The notes: generated by a model from the letters alone, not told the origin. DNA of 64,000 bases from Xanthomonas vasicola (GCF_000772705.2 NZ_JSBW02000027.1:124001-188000), one strand, 5' to 3'; positions 17,801 through 26,419 are shown, counted from the first letter of the stretch. Program-made: numbers and translations.

Positions 17801-17997
17801 GGCGTGGCGACGGTTTCGGCGATGACCTTGGGATTGGCGCCCGGATACACCGCGCGCACCTGCACGCTCGGCGGCACCACTTCGGGGTATTCGCTGATCG
17901 GCAGCAACGGCATGGCGATCAAGCCGGCCGCGAAGATGATGATCGACAGCACCGCGGCAAAGATCGGCCGGTCGATGAAAAAACGGGAAAAGTCCAT
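14821..17997 (-). CDS. mexF: RND efflux permease, MexF-like (HAE1 family)
   Basis: A 1058-residue inner-membrane drug/proton antiporter. It starts MDFSRFFIDRPIFAAVLSIIIF and follows MexF closely: PISEYPEVVPPSVQVRA, the TM4 proton-relay Asp pair in GIVVDDAIVVVEN, two large periplasmic loops, and GLACKNAILIVEFA in the second half. ATG 17997 matches the invariant family start. The pump pairs with the lipoprotein encoded upstream and the channel downstream. A 170-base spacer separates it from the upstream gene and contains a short GC hairpin but no clear terminator. Confidence 0.96.
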   Translation of the reverse strand: MDFSRFFIDRPIFAAVLSIIIFAAGLIAMPLLPISEYPEVVPPSVQVRAVYPGANPKVIAETVATPLEEAINGVENMMYMKSVAGSDGVLVVTVTFKPGTDPDQAQVQVQNRVSQAQARLPEDVRRQGVTTQKQSPTLTMVVHLTSPKGKYNSLYLSNYATLKVKDELSRLPGVGQIQIFGAGDYAMRIWLNPDKVAARGLTASDVVAAIREQNVQVSAGQLGAEPMPNKSDFLLSINAQGRLTTEEEFGNIVIRSGNSGEIVRLSDVARLELGAGNYTLRSQLDNQNAVGMGVFQSPGANAIELSDAVRAKMAELQKQFPQDMAWSAAYDPTVFVRDSISAVVHTLLEAVLLVVLVVILFLQTWRASIIPLLAVPVSVVGTFAALYLLGFSINTLSLFGLVLAIGIVVDDAIVVVENVERNIEEGLSPLAAAHQAMREVSGPIIAIALVLCAVFVPMAFLSGVTGQFYKQFAVTIAISTVISAINSLTLSPALAAMLLKSHDAPKDGPSRLIDRLFGWLFRPFNRFFNTSSHKYQGAVSRALGKRGAVFVVYLLPLVGTGFMFKVVPGGFIPTQDKLYLIAGTKLPEGSSLERTNEVIRQITRIALQTEGVDHAIAFPGLNPLQFTNTPNTGTVFLTLKPFSQRSRTAAQINAEINARISQIQQGSAFAFMPPPILGLGQGSGYSLYIQDRAGLGYGQLQSAVNAMSGAISQTPGMQFPIGTYQANVPQLDAKVDRDKAKAQGVPLTNLFDTLQTYLGSSYINDFNRFGRTYQVIAQADGQFRDSVEDIANLRTRNANGDMVPIGSMVTLGQTYGPDPVIRYNGYPAADLIGEADPRVLSSTEAMQKLSSMAPQVLPNGMNIEWTDLSYQQSTQGNSALIVFPMAVLLAFLVLAALYESWTLPLAVILIVPMTLLSALLGVWLTGGDNNVFVQVGLVVLMGLACKNAILIVEFARELEMHGKGIVEAALEACRLRLRPIVMTSIAFIAGTVPLVFGHGAGAEVRSVTGITVFAGMLGVTLFGLFLTPVFYVALRKWVTRRGPATPPAVAHDHLHVNA

Positions 17998-18167
17998 TGG
18001 GATGGTCCTGAAAGAGGTTGCCGCCGGGTGGCGGCGCGGCACAGCGGGCCCGGGCCGGCCTGATGACGAGTCATGGGGTGCGATGCAGCGATGAATCAGT
18101 ACAGCCGTTGCAGGTGGTGCGCAGTCGCCGGGCAGGCACGACGGCGCGCAACGTGCGTTGGCGATAT

Positions 18168-19358
18168 CTAATTGGAAGCGGTGCGCTTGTCCGCCGCCGG
18201 CGCCATGGCCACGGTCTTGGCGTCCACCGGCATGCCGGGCATGAAGATCTTCTGCACGCCATCGACCACCACGCGGTCACCGGCAGCCAGGCCGCTACGC
18301 ACGATGCGCAGACCATCTGCACTACGGCCAAGCTCCACATCGCGGCGCTGCGCCTTGCCGTGCTTGTCCACCACGTAGACGTACTTGCGGTCCTGGTCGG
18401 TCAGTACGGCCTTTTCATCGACCAGCATCGCCTTGAACTGGCCGCTGCCCAGCAACTGCACGTGCGCGTACAACCCCGGCGTGAACTGCCGCTGCGCGTT
18501 ATCCAGCACCGCCCGCACGCGGATGGTGCCGGTGCTGCGGGTCACCTGGTTGTCCAGGAAATCCACGCGCCCGGTATGCGGGAAGCCCTGCTCGCCAACC
18601 AGCCCGATGCGCACCGGCAACTGGCCGCCACGTTCGTCGGGGCGCTCGCCGTTGCGGGCCATCTGCGAATAGCGCAAGAAGGTGCCTTCGTCGGCATCGA
18701 AATAGACGAACACCTTGTCCAACGACACCAGGGTGGTCAGCACACTGGCGCTGTCGCCAGCCGTGACCAGGTTGCCGGCGGTCACCATCGCACGCCCGGC
18801 GCGGCCGTCGATGGGAGCGCGCACACGCGTCCAATCCAGGTTGAGCTTGGCGGTGTCCACCGCGGCCTGGGCGGCCTGCAGGTCGGCGTCGGCCTGATCG
18901 GCGGCAGCGCGGCGCTGCTCCCAGGTTTCGGTCGAGATCGCCTGCTGCTCGGACAACTTGCGGGCACGCGCTGCCTCGCTACGTGCCAGCGTGGCCTGGG
19001 TGCGGGCACGCACCAGCGAGGCATTGGCACGCGCGAACTCGGCACGGTAGCTACGCTCGTCGATGGTGAAGAGCACATCGCCCTTCTTCACTTCGGCACC
19101 TTCGGTGTAGTTGACCTTGTCGATGTAGCCGGACACGCGCGGACGCAGCTCGACGCTTTCCACTGGCTCGATGCGGCCGCTGAATTCGTCCCACTGGCTG
19201 ATTTCCTTCGTCAACACCGGCGCGACGCTGACGCTGGGCGGCGGCGGCGCGCCGGTCTCGGCGGCCTTGCTGCCGCAGCCGGCGAGCACGACCGTGAGCA
19301 CGGCGCCCGCCAACACGGTACGTAAGGGAAAACGGAACGGGGTGGCGTTCGTGGTCAT
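18168..19358 (-). CDS. mexE: Periplasmic adaptor (membrane fusion) lipoprotein, MexE-like
   Basis: A 396-residue RND adaptor. Signal and lipobox VLAGCGSK, then the lipoyl half-motifs (ELRPRVSGYIDKVNYTEGAEVKKGDVLFTIDER and DWTRVRAPIDGRAG) flanking a long helical hairpin, then the beta-barrel domain (DEGTFLRYSQM) and a membrane-proximal part. It bridges the permease and the outer-membrane channel. Its ATG overlaps the stop of the preceding gene (ATGA at 19355-19358), so the two are translationally coupled. Confidence 0.95.
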   Translation of the reverse strand: MTTNATPFRFPLRTVLAGAVLTVVLAGCGSKAAETGAPPPPSVSVAPVLTKEISQWDEFSGRIEPVESVELRPRVSGYIDKVNYTEGAEVKKGDVLFTIDERSYRAEFARANASLVRARTQATLARSEAARARKLSEQQAISTETWEQRRAAADQADADLQAAQAAVDTAKLNLDWTRVRAPIDGRAGRAMVTAGNLVTAGDSASVLTTLVSLDKVFVYFDADEGTFLRYSQMARNGERPDERGGQLPVRIGLVGEQGFPHTGRVDFLDNQVTRSTGTIRVRAVLDNAQRQFTPGLYAHVQLLGSGQFKAMLVDEKAVLTDQDRKYVYVVDKHGKAQRRDVELGRSADGLRIVRSGLAAGDRVVVDGVQKIFMPGMPVDAKTVAMAPAADKRTASN

Positions 19359-20128
19359 GGGGAAATCTCTCGGGTGGGGATGGGAAATTGCAGACCGGCG
19401 AGCCGGCTCGCAGACGGTGCGGCCGGCGGGCGACGACTGACGGTCACGATGGCTTGTCCGGGCTGGCCAGGCCCGGCAATGAGGGAAACGGCAGCGCGAC
19501 CGACATCAATGGCGCGAATCCATTCCGGACACGCGTCCTTGGCGCGGCCGGGGTTACACACCGGCTGCTCGACCGACAGCAGATGCACGCGGACGCCCAA
19601 TGGTTTGGCTTCCTCGTGCAACACCTGCGCGAGCATGCGGGTGGCGGAGGCGGCAACCGAGCGATCGCCATGCGCCGACCAAGCACGCAGCGCGCACGGG
19701 CTACCGAGCAGCAGATAGCGGCCACCGCCATCGGCCTCGGCCAGTAATGGCAGCAGATGGCGCGCGGCGGCCAGATGCGGCAGCACGTCGCGCTCCAGGC
19801 GGCGACGCAGCGCGGCCACCGGCCGATCCAGCAGACGCCCGGCCTTGGGCGGGCCACCTAGGCTTGCGATCACCGCGCCCAGCGGTCGGTGCCGCTGTGC
19901 CAGCTCTGTGGCCAGGCGCTGCGCGGACGCATCGTCGGCCACCGATCCCTGCACGATGTCCAGCAGTGGCGAGTCGCCATGCTGCGCGCGCAGGGCGTCC
20001 AGCTTGGCGGCGTCGCGTCCAATCACCACGGTCGGCATGCCAGCGTCGAGCAGCGCAGCGACGATGCCCGCGCCCACGTTGCCCGCGCCACCGATGACGG
20101 CCGTCTCGGCTTGGACCATCCCAATCAT
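19355..20128 (-). CDS. NAD(P)-binding SDR-like protein heading the efflux operon
   Basis: A roughly 257-residue Rossmann-fold protein: TAVIGGAGNVGAGIVAALLDAGMPTVVIGRD at the start is a dinucleotide-binding motif, and ASLGGPPKAGRL replaces the NNAG region. The classical YxxxK is not obvious (RSVAASATRMLAQ occupies that place), so it may be an atypical SDR or a non-catalytic NAD(P) sensor. The ATG at 20128 or 20119 are both possible; ribosome-binding sites are weak. It overlaps the adaptor gene by ATGA and is the first gene transcribed away from the LysR regulator. Confidence 0.85.
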   Translation of the reverse strand: MIGMVQAETAVIGGAGNVGAGIVAALLDAGMPTVVIGRDAAKLDALRAQHGDSPLLDIVQGSVADDASAQRLATELAQRHRPLGAVIASLGGPPKAGRLLDRPVAALRRRLERDVLPHLAAARHLLPLLAEADGGGRYLLLGSPCALRAWSAHGDRSVAASATRMLAQVLHEEAKPLGVRVHLLSVEQPVCNPGRAKDACPEWIRAIDVGRAAVSLIAGPGQPGQAIVTVSRRPPAAPSASRLAGLQFPIPTREISP

Positions 20129-20405
20129 GGGACTTTCACTCTCGAGATCGGGACAATTCCGCGCTGCAACCCGCGCGCCTGCAGTCCAGTCCGCTGCGCC
20201 GGCGCGCCGCCAGCCTGGCGTCGTGGCGAGCTGGAGAATTCGCGCGAAACGCTGCTGCGAGACCGATTTCCGGCGGAAACGACCGGATCGAAGGCACTTT
20301 CGATGGCACTGCGGGAATTGGAAGAGGCGCCGAAAACCTTGCACAACCACATGGCCGTGCTCCTGCATGGAGGGATGCCGCATAAGTTAGGCTTCAAAGC
20401 AGCAC

Positions 20406-20433
20406 TTGATTAGTCTGGATTTAGGGGAATAAT
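20406..20433 (+). promoter_or_regulatory. Candidate promoter of the LysR gene in the divergent region
   Basis: TTGATT (20406-20411), a 16-base spacer, and AATAAT (20428-20433) lie 46 bases before the LysR ATG. The rest of the 350-base divergent region (20129-20479) holds no gene I can support; it should contain the efflux operon promoter and the LysR operator, but I cannot fix a T-N11-A box with confidence. Confidence 0.4.
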
Positions 20434-20479
20434 CGTCCCGCAAGCGGTCTAATCCCTCCTGACCCCGGAAGGCAGTCCC

Positions 20480-21514
20480 ATGACTCACGATCTCAACGAC
20501 ACCCTGATCTTCGTCAAGGTGGTCGAACAAGGCAGCTTCATCGCTGCCGCCAACGCGCTTGGGCTGCCCAAGACCACCGTCAGCCGCAAGGTGCAAGAAC
20601 TGGAAACCCGGTTGGGTGCGCGGCTGTTGCACCGAACCACGCGCCGCATCGGCCTGACCGAAGCCGGCTCGGTGTATCACGAGCATTGCCAGCGCATCGC
20701 ACGCGAACTGGAAGAAGCCGAAAGCGCGGTGGGGCAATTGCAATCCGGCCCGCGCGGCTGGTTACGTTTCACCGTGCCGTATTCGCTGGGCATCACCTGG
20801 ATCGCGCCATTGCTGGGCGAATTCCACGCGCAATACCCGGAAATCCAGTTGGACATGCATCTGGGCAACGAGAAGCTGGACCTCATCGGCGGCGAAGCCG
20901 ATCTGGCATTGCGCGTCGGTGCCCTGCCCGATTCCAATCTGGTGGCGCGCAAGCTCGGCAGCTTGCGCACGCAGGTATTCGCCAGCCCGTCGTACATCGA
21001 ACGTTATGGCGAGCCGCTGCATCCGGATGAATTGCAATTCCATCGCACACTCGCTTTGCGCAAGAACCGCAACGTGCACAACAACCGCTTCTTCTGGTCG
21101 CTCAGCGATGGCAGCGATGTGCGCGATTTTCCGGTCAATCCGCTGATGGTGGCCAACGATCCGGCCGCGCTCAACGGCGCAGTGCTATGCGGCGAAGGCC
21201 TGTTGCTGACCGGCGATGTGATGGCAAAACCGTTCGTGCAATCGGGCCTGGTGCGGCGCGTGCTGGCCGGTTGGACCGGGCCGGAAGTGGACTTCAACGC
21301 GGTGTTCGCCGGCGGGCGCCTGGTGTCGCCAAAAGTACGTGCATTCGTGGACTTTTTGGTAACGCGCATGAACTTCGACGCGGACTACATGATGGCGCAA
21401 TGCCCTGCCCGTCTGGCCGCACAAAAGGCCGATAACGACGCGAAAGTCGACGTGGGCGCAGACGCGAAATTGCGCGCCGAGGGCAAGCGCATTCTGGAAG
21501 ATGTCACGGCGTAG
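20480..21514 (+). CDS. LysR-family transcriptional regulator, divergent from efflux operon
   Basis: A 344-residue LysR regulator. The N-terminal winged helix reads DTLIFVKVVEQGSFIAAANALGLPKTTVSRKVQELE; the effector domain (from about residue 90, LRFTVPYSLGITWIAPLLGEF) is of the short-substrate CrgA/DsdC-like subgroup. About 45 charged residues extend beyond the usual 300-residue length. Divergent placement next to the operon strongly suggests that it controls the pump, as MexT does for mexEF-oprN in Pseudomonas; the inducer is unknown. RBS GGAAGG precedes the ATG. Confidence 0.92.
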   Translation: MTHDLNDTLIFVKVVEQGSFIAAANALGLPKTTVSRKVQELETRLGARLLHRTTRRIGLTEAGSVYHEHCQRIARELEEAESAVGQLQSGPRGWLRFTVPYSLGITWIAPLLGEFHAQYPEIQLDMHLGNEKLDLIGGEADLALRVGALPDSNLVARKLGSLRTQVFASPSYIERYGEPLHPDELQFHRTLALRKNRNVHNNRFFWSLSDGSDVRDFPVNPLMVANDPAALNGAVLCGEGLLLTGDVMAKPFVQSGLVRRVLAGWTGPEVDFNAVFAGGRLVSPKVRAFVDFLVTRMNFDADYMMAQCPARLAAQKADNDAKVDVGADAKLRAEGKRILEDVTA

Positions 21515-22291
21515 TGCCGGATCGAATGCGCCGACGGTATGAGCCGTCTGGCGCAGGCCGCAAGTTCATCGATGTAGCTGCGTGAGTGCATCTTTGTCAC
21601 CAAGTTGCGCACAGCCGACGACAGATCGGCTGCTTTGCAAATGATCTCACTGCACTGAGTGGTGAGTTGGGAAGAAGAGACGTCAGTCGTGGTGTCGTTG
21701 GATGCGATCACCTGATGCGCGAAAGCAAACTTGGTCGGGCGTGCGCTGCCCTCGCCACTCGCGGGACACGCCGTAAACCCGTCCATGGGGGCGCGATGGC
21801 GGCATCCATGCCGCCAACAGTCCGCAATCGGCGAGGCACCGCACCAGCACGTTGGTCGTTGCTTCGAGAAAAAGTGCTCGTTTTACCCAAGCGAAACGCA
21901 GGATGGCGACGCGCCAATGTTGAAGGAATGGTGAAGACCGGCTTGTTGCTTGGGCACTGCGAACTAGCCGTAACTCGCCACTACCAGCGAACGTTGCCCA
22001 TCGCATGCATCAACACACCGACCATCGCGACTGGTCCTTGTCCGCTCACCGTCGCGGGACCCTTGGCGGACGCCGCCACGGAGCTGACATGGACGTCGTT
22101 GCGGCGTGTCCTGCGATGGTGAGCGGGCAAGGGCCCTACAGCAACACTCAGATGCGCAGTTTTGAAGTTCTACAGTTCCGCAGACGCACCAGCCGAACGC
22201 AAGAAGGATCGAGACCTCAAAACCATGCAGACCAGCCGCTTTAAACCCAAACGATTGGGTTAGCTGCCCTTGATCACACCATGCAGCACAA
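21515..22291. other. Long intergenic stretch, no supported gene, one perfect hairpin
   Basis: Nearly 780 bases without a frame that shows codon bias, a ribosome-binding site and a recognisable family. A perfect 9-bp inverted repeat TGGCGGCAT / ATGCCGCCA lies at 21797-21816. A minus-strand frame from 21786 running to 21385 overlaps the regulator and is not convincing. The stretch could hold a decayed gene or a small RNA. Confidence 0.5.
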
Positions 22292-22319
22292 AAAACAGGC
22301 CGCTTCCGCGACCTGTTTT
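22292..22319 (-). terminator. Terminator of the OmpA-like gene
   Basis: AAAACAGGCCGC / GCGACCTGTTTT form a stem with one mismatch and a 4-base loop, with a run of T on the minus strand. It lies about 60 bases beyond the stop codon at 22378. Confidence 0.75.
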
Positions 22320-22377
22320 CAATACATCAGCACATCGCGGCGAGTCATCCGACTCGCCGCGATTCACTGCATCACAC

Positions 22378-23103
22378 TCAACGCATGCCGGTGTTGCTGG
22401 CAGCGCCTTCGGCACGCAACGGAATCAGGCGGATTTCGACGCGACGATTCTTCGCGCGGCCGGCATCGGTGTTGTTGTCGGCAATCGGATAACGCTTGCC
22501 CGCGCCCATGGTTTCCATGCGCTCACGCTGCACACCCTGCGCTGTCAGGTACTGCGCCACTGCACCGGCGCGCTCTTCGGACAAGCGCTGATTCACTGCA
22601 TCGCTACCGACGCTATCGGTGTGCCCAACCACTTCCACCATGGTCTGGTTGTACTCGCGCAGCGTGGAGGCCACGCCGTTCAGCGCGGTATAGAACTCGG
22701 GCTTCAATGCAGACTTGCCGAAGTCGAAGGTGATGCCGTCCGGCAGGTTCAGGCTGATGTTGTCGCCCTGACGCTGCACTTCGATGCCGGTGTTGGCGGT
22801 GCGCTCGCGCAACGCGCGCTCCTGGCGATCCTGGTACTGGCCGATTGCCGCGCCGCTCAGCGCACCGATACCGGCACCGACCATTGCGTGCTGACGACGC
22901 TCGGTGGCGCTGTCGCCGGTGAGCAGGCCCGCAGCCACACCGATAGCCGTACCGATCAGCGCATTGCGGCCGGTCCGATTCTGCTGTTGCGTCTGGTCGC
23001 CGTACTGATCACGCTGCACATACGAGCCGCCGGTGGCGCAGGCGGACAGCGCAATGGCGCTAGCCAGGGCAACGGCAAGACTCTTGGTGGCTGCTGGGGA
23101 CAT
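22378..23103 (-). CDS. OmpA-family lipoprotein with glycine-zipper segment (YiaD-like)
   Basis: A 241-residue envelope protein. A signal peptide ends in a lipobox-like LSACATG; a glycine-zipper region (RNALIGTAIGVAAGLLTGD and GAGIGALSGAAIGQYQD, about residues 46-90) precedes an OmpA C-terminal peptidoglycan-binding domain with GITFDFGKSALKPEF, VVGHTDSVGSDAVNQRLSEERA and DNNTDAGRAKNRRVEIRL. It probably anchors the outer membrane to peptidoglycan. It stands alone with its own terminator. Confidence 0.93.
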   Translation of the reverse strand: MSPAATKSLAVALASAIALSACATGGSYVQRDQYGDQTQQQNRTGRNALIGTAIGVAAGLLTGDSATERRQHAMVGAGIGALSGAAIGQYQDRQERALRERTANTGIEVQRQGDNISLNLPDGITFDFGKSALKPEFYTALNGVASTLREYNQTMVEVVGHTDSVGSDAVNQRLSEERAGAVAQYLTAQGVQRERMETMGAGKRYPIADNNTDAGRAKNRRVEIRLIPLRAEGAASNTGMR

Positions 23104-23372
23104 GGTGTTCTCCTATGGCCGGACCATCCGGCACTCAATCGTGTGCGCGAGGATAAACAGGCCCACGCGACTGCCGCATGATGAAAGCGCCGAAACAAAC
23201 GCGTAGCAGGTGTGTCATTCAGGAAAACGTTTTCGGCATGAAACGCCACATTGCGCCATCAACTTCGCCAGCGCATGCCCACAAATACCTGCGCTCCCTG
23301 CCCCCGTAATATCTTTTGGGACGACGCGGCGCGCGCTGTAGCAACAGGCACACCCGCATCATTCAGCAGCGA

Positions 23373-24791
23373 CTAAGCGCGCAATTTTGCATAGGCTGCA
23401 AGTGCCGCATCGCGCCCTTCGGCCAGGCCAATAATCGGTGTGCGCGGGTACTCTGGCGCAAAGCGCGCCAACGATAATGGGTGCAGCCAGGGCGCAAAGC
23501 GTTCCTTCACCGCAAGCTTGCCCAGCTCGGGCACCCAGCGTGTGATGTACGTGGCTTGCGGATCGAATTTTTCCGCCTGCGTCACCGGGTTGAACACGCG
23601 GAAATAGGGCGCTGCATCGGCGCCGGTGCCGGCCACCCACTGCCAGCCCAACGTGTTGTTGGCCATGTCCGCATCCACCAACGTGTCCCAGAACCAGCGC
23701 GCGCCTTCGATCCAGTGAATGCGCAAATGCTTGCACAAAAAACTGGCGACGATCATGCGCACGCGGTTGTGCATCCAGCCGGTGTGCCAGAGCTGACGCA
23801 TGCCGGCATCGACGATCGGAATGCCGGTGCGGCCGCGCTGCCAGGCCTGCAGCGCAACCGGATCGACCTTCGTCCAGTCGAATCCTTCGAAGCGCGGATT
23901 GAGGTTCTGGTTGGTGGTGTCCGGGAAGTGATGCAGCAGGTGATAGGCGAAATCGCGCCAGCCCAGCTGGCGGATATAGCCATCGATTTCTGCGCCATTG
24001 CGCGCAGTGCGATGCGCTTCCAGCGTGCTGGCAATGCGCCACGGCGCGATCTCGCCGAAGTGCAGATGCGGCGAGAGTTGCGAGGTGCCAACGCGATCGG
24101 GGCGGTCGCGGTTTTCGCGATACCCGGACAGCGCGCCATCGATGAAGATCTCCAGCATTTCGTGCGCGCCGGCTTCACCAGGCTGCCAGTGCTCCCAGAA
24201 GCCCTGGTCCCAGTTCAAGCTGGGCACCAACTGCAGCGTGTCGAGTGCATCCGTCTTCAACGCCGCAGGCAGCGGCGGCAGGCTGCGCGGCGCAGGCACG
24301 GCGGCGGGCAAGTGCAGCTGCGTCAGCGCATTGCGCCAGAACGGCGTAAACACCTTATACGGGCCGCCCTGCTGCGTGGACAGCTGCCACGGTTCAAACA
24401 GCAATGCGGAATTGCAGCTCTGTGCCTCGATGCCACGCTCGCGCAATGCGCGCTTGATCTGCGCATCGCGCGGCTGCGTGGCCGGTTCGTATTTGCGGTT
24501 CCAATACACCGCCACCGCGCCGGTCTGCGCGATCACCTCATCCAGCACCTGTGCGCTATCGCCGGCACGGATGACCAAGCCACTGCAACGCGCACGCAAC
24601 GCATCATCCAGCGCTGCAAGCGAGCGATGCCGCCAGGTGCGCGATGCGGCGCCGGGCGTCCATTCGCCTTCTTCGTGCGGTGCGTCGATATACAGCGGAA
24701 TCGGGTGGTGCCCGGCGTCGAGTGCGGCACGCAAAGCCGGGTTGTCTTCCAGACGCAGATCGCGACGGAACCAGACGATGGCGTGTGACAT
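23373..24791 (-). CDS. phrB: Deoxyribodipyrimidine photolyase
   Basis: A 472-residue photolyase that uses blue light and FADH- to split cyclobutane pyrimidine dimers. MSHAIVWFRRDLRLEDNPAL begins the antenna-binding alpha/beta domain; the FAD-binding helical domain carries SQLSPHLHFGEI, GWRDFAYHLL, GIPIVDAGMRQLWHTGWMHNRVRM and WQWVAGTGADAAPYFRVFNP. ATG 24791 matches the family start; an upstream frame adds 12 residues. It lies downstream of dnaB on the same strand with a 102-base gap. Confidence 0.95.
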   Translation of the reverse strand: MSHAIVWFRRDLRLEDNPALRAALDAGHHPIPLYIDAPHEEGEWTPGAASRTWRHRSLAALDDALRARCSGLVIRAGDSAQVLDEVIAQTGAVAVYWNRKYEPATQPRDAQIKRALRERGIEAQSCNSALLFEPWQLSTQQGGPYKVFTPFWRNALTQLHLPAAVPAPRSLPPLPAALKTDALDTLQLVPSLNWDQGFWEHWQPGEAGAHEMLEIFIDGALSGYRENRDRPDRVGTSQLSPHLHFGEIAPWRIASTLEAHRTARNGAEIDGYIRQLGWRDFAYHLLHHFPDTTNQNLNPRFEGFDWTKVDPVALQAWQRGRTGIPIVDAGMRQLWHTGWMHNRVRMIVASFLCKHLRIHWIEGARWFWDTLVDADMANNTLGWQWVAGTGADAAPYFRVFNPVTQAEKFDPQATYITRWVPELGKLAVKERFAPWLHPLSLARFAPEYPRTPIIGLAEGRDAALAAYAKLRA

Positions 24792-24893
24792 ACGAACTCG
24801 GCAGCGAACGATGAGGCTGCGCAGCATAAGCCAGCGGGCGCAACGATGGCGCGATGCCGGGCGACGGGTGGCCGCCCAGCGGGTCCACTGCGC

Positions 24894-26324
24894 TTACTCG
24901 AAACTGCCCACCGAATCGTGCGCAAGATTGTCGAACCGGGTGTATTCACCGAAGAACTTGAGCTTGCACGACCCGGTCGGGCCGCCGCGGTGCTTGCCGA
25001 TGATGATCTCGGCCAGGCCCTTGTCCGGCGAATTTTCCTTGTTGTAGTAATCGTCGCGGTAGATGAAGACGATCATGTCCGCGTCCTGCTCGATTGCGCC
25101 GGATTCGCGCAAGTCGGCCATCACCGGGCGCTTGTCGGTACGCGTTTCCAGCGAGCGGTTGAGCTGCGACAACGCGATCACCGGCACGTTGAGTTCCTTC
25201 GCAAGACCCTTGAGGCCACGCGAAATTTCCGAGATTTCGGTCGCGCGGTTTTCGCTGTTGCCGGGCACCGACATCAGCTGCAGGTAGTCGATGACGATCA
25301 AGCCCAGGTCGTGTTCGCGCTTGAGGCGGCGGCACTTGGAACGCAGCACCTCCGGCGACACGCCCGGGGTGTCGTCGATGAAGATCTTGGTTTCCTTGAG
25401 CATCTTGATCGCGCCGGTCACGCGCGCCCAATCCTCGTCCTCCAACGCACCGGTACGCAGGCGCTGCGCATTGATGCGGCCATTGGAAGAGATCAGACGC
25501 ATTGCCAGCTGCGAGGCCGACATTTCCATCGAAAACACCGCCACGCCTTTCTTCGACTTGATCGCCGCGTATTCGGCGATATTCAGCGCCAGCGTGGTCT
25601 TGCCCATCGCCGGACGTGCGGCAAGGATGATCAGATCGGTCGGCTGCAAGCCGGCGGTCATCGCATCGAAATCGGTGTAGCCGGTCGGCAGACCGGTGAT
25701 GTTGCCGCCGTTTTCGAAGCGGTTACGCAACTCTTCGAAGGCGTCCTTCAGGGCGCCCGGCATTGCGACGAAATCGGTCCGCCCGCGTGCGCCGGCTTCG
25801 GCGATCTTGAACACCGCTTTTTCTGCAGAGGCCAGCAGCTCCACGCTCTCGCGGCCTTCCGGCTGGAAACCGTCATTGACGATCGTGGTGCCAACTTCGA
25901 TCAGCTGCCGCAGCACCGCCTTGTCGCGCACGATTTCCGCATACGCGGCAATGTTGGCCGCCGACGGTGTGGTGCTGGCCAACTCGATCAGGTAGGCGCC
26001 ATCGCCCACCTGCTCCAGCTTGCCCTGTGATTCGAACCATTCGCCCAGCGTCACCGCATCGAACGGACGGTCTTTTTCGTTCAATTCGCGAATGGCGCGG
26101 TAGATCAGCCGATGGTCGCGTCGGTAGAAGTCGTTTTCGGTGAGCTGATCGTTGACCCGGTCGAACGCGTCCGGCGCCAGCATCAAGCCACCCAGCACCG
26201 CCTGCTCGGCCTCGACCGAATGCGGCGGCACCCGCAACTGGTCCAGACGCGGCTCGGGACGATCGTAATCGTCGTCGTCGCGATCGCGATTGCGCTTGGA
26301 ACGGAAACCAGGACGAGCGGACAT
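24894..26324 (-). CDS. dnaB: Replicative DNA helicase DnaB
   Basis: A 476-residue hexameric 5'-3' helicase that unwinds the replication fork. An N-terminal domain (VPPHSVEAEQAVLGGLML) is joined by a linker to the RecA-like motor: Walker A ARPAMGKTTLALN, Walker B LIVIDYLQLMSV, ALSQLNRSLE, and DLRESGAIEQDADMI. No intein interrupts it. The ATG at 26324 (MSARPGFRSKRNRDRDDDDYD) gives a charged head common in xanthomonads. A cluster of DnaA-box-like sequences lies 64-95 bases upstream. Confidence 0.97.
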   Translation of the reverse strand: MSARPGFRSKRNRDRDDDDYDRPEPRLDQLRVPPHSVEAEQAVLGGLMLAPDAFDRVNDQLTENDFYRRDHRLIYRAIRELNEKDRPFDAVTLGEWFESQGKLEQVGDGAYLIELASTTPSAANIAAYAEIVRDKAVLRQLIEVGTTIVNDGFQPEGRESVELLASAEKAVFKIAEAGARGRTDFVAMPGALKDAFEELRNRFENGGNITGLPTGYTDFDAMTAGLQPTDLIILAARPAMGKTTLALNIAEYAAIKSKKGVAVFSMEMSASQLAMRLISSNGRINAQRLRTGALEDEDWARVTGAIKMLKETKIFIDDTPGVSPEVLRSKCRRLKREHDLGLIVIDYLQLMSVPGNSENRATEISEISRGLKGLAKELNVPVIALSQLNRSLETRTDKRPVMADLRESGAIEQDADMIVFIYRDDYYNKENSPDKGLAEIIIGKHRGGPTGSCKLKFFGEYTRFDNLAHDSVGSFE

Positions 26325-26387
26325 GGACAAACAAACCTGACGCGGGGAGACGAGGGCAGGAAGCATAGTCATCGGCGGCGCCGGCGA

Positions 26388-26419
26388 CTATGCACAACTC
26401 TGTGGATAACTGGTGGATA
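26388..26419. promoter_or_regulatory. Cluster of three DnaA-box-like sites upstream of dnaB
   Basis: TGTGGATAA at 26401-26409 is a perfect match to the consensus TTATCCACA on the minus strand. CTATGCACA at 26388-26396 matches TTATNCACA except its first base, and TGGTGGATA at 26411-26419 (reverse TATCCACCA) is a weaker copy. The cluster suggests DnaA control of dnaB; direct evidence is lacking. Confidence 0.55.

Noticed and set aside
15373-18063. An 896-codon open frame on the plus strand opposite the RND permease
   Set aside because: It mirrors the permease gene codon for codon, is His/Arg/Gln-rich, and shows no family; such long antisense frames are expected in high-GC genes.
26388-26419. 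DnaA boxes as chromosomal or plasmid replication origin
   Set aside because: No dnaA, dnaN, AT-rich unwinding element or iteron array is nearby; the promoter-site reading is simpler.
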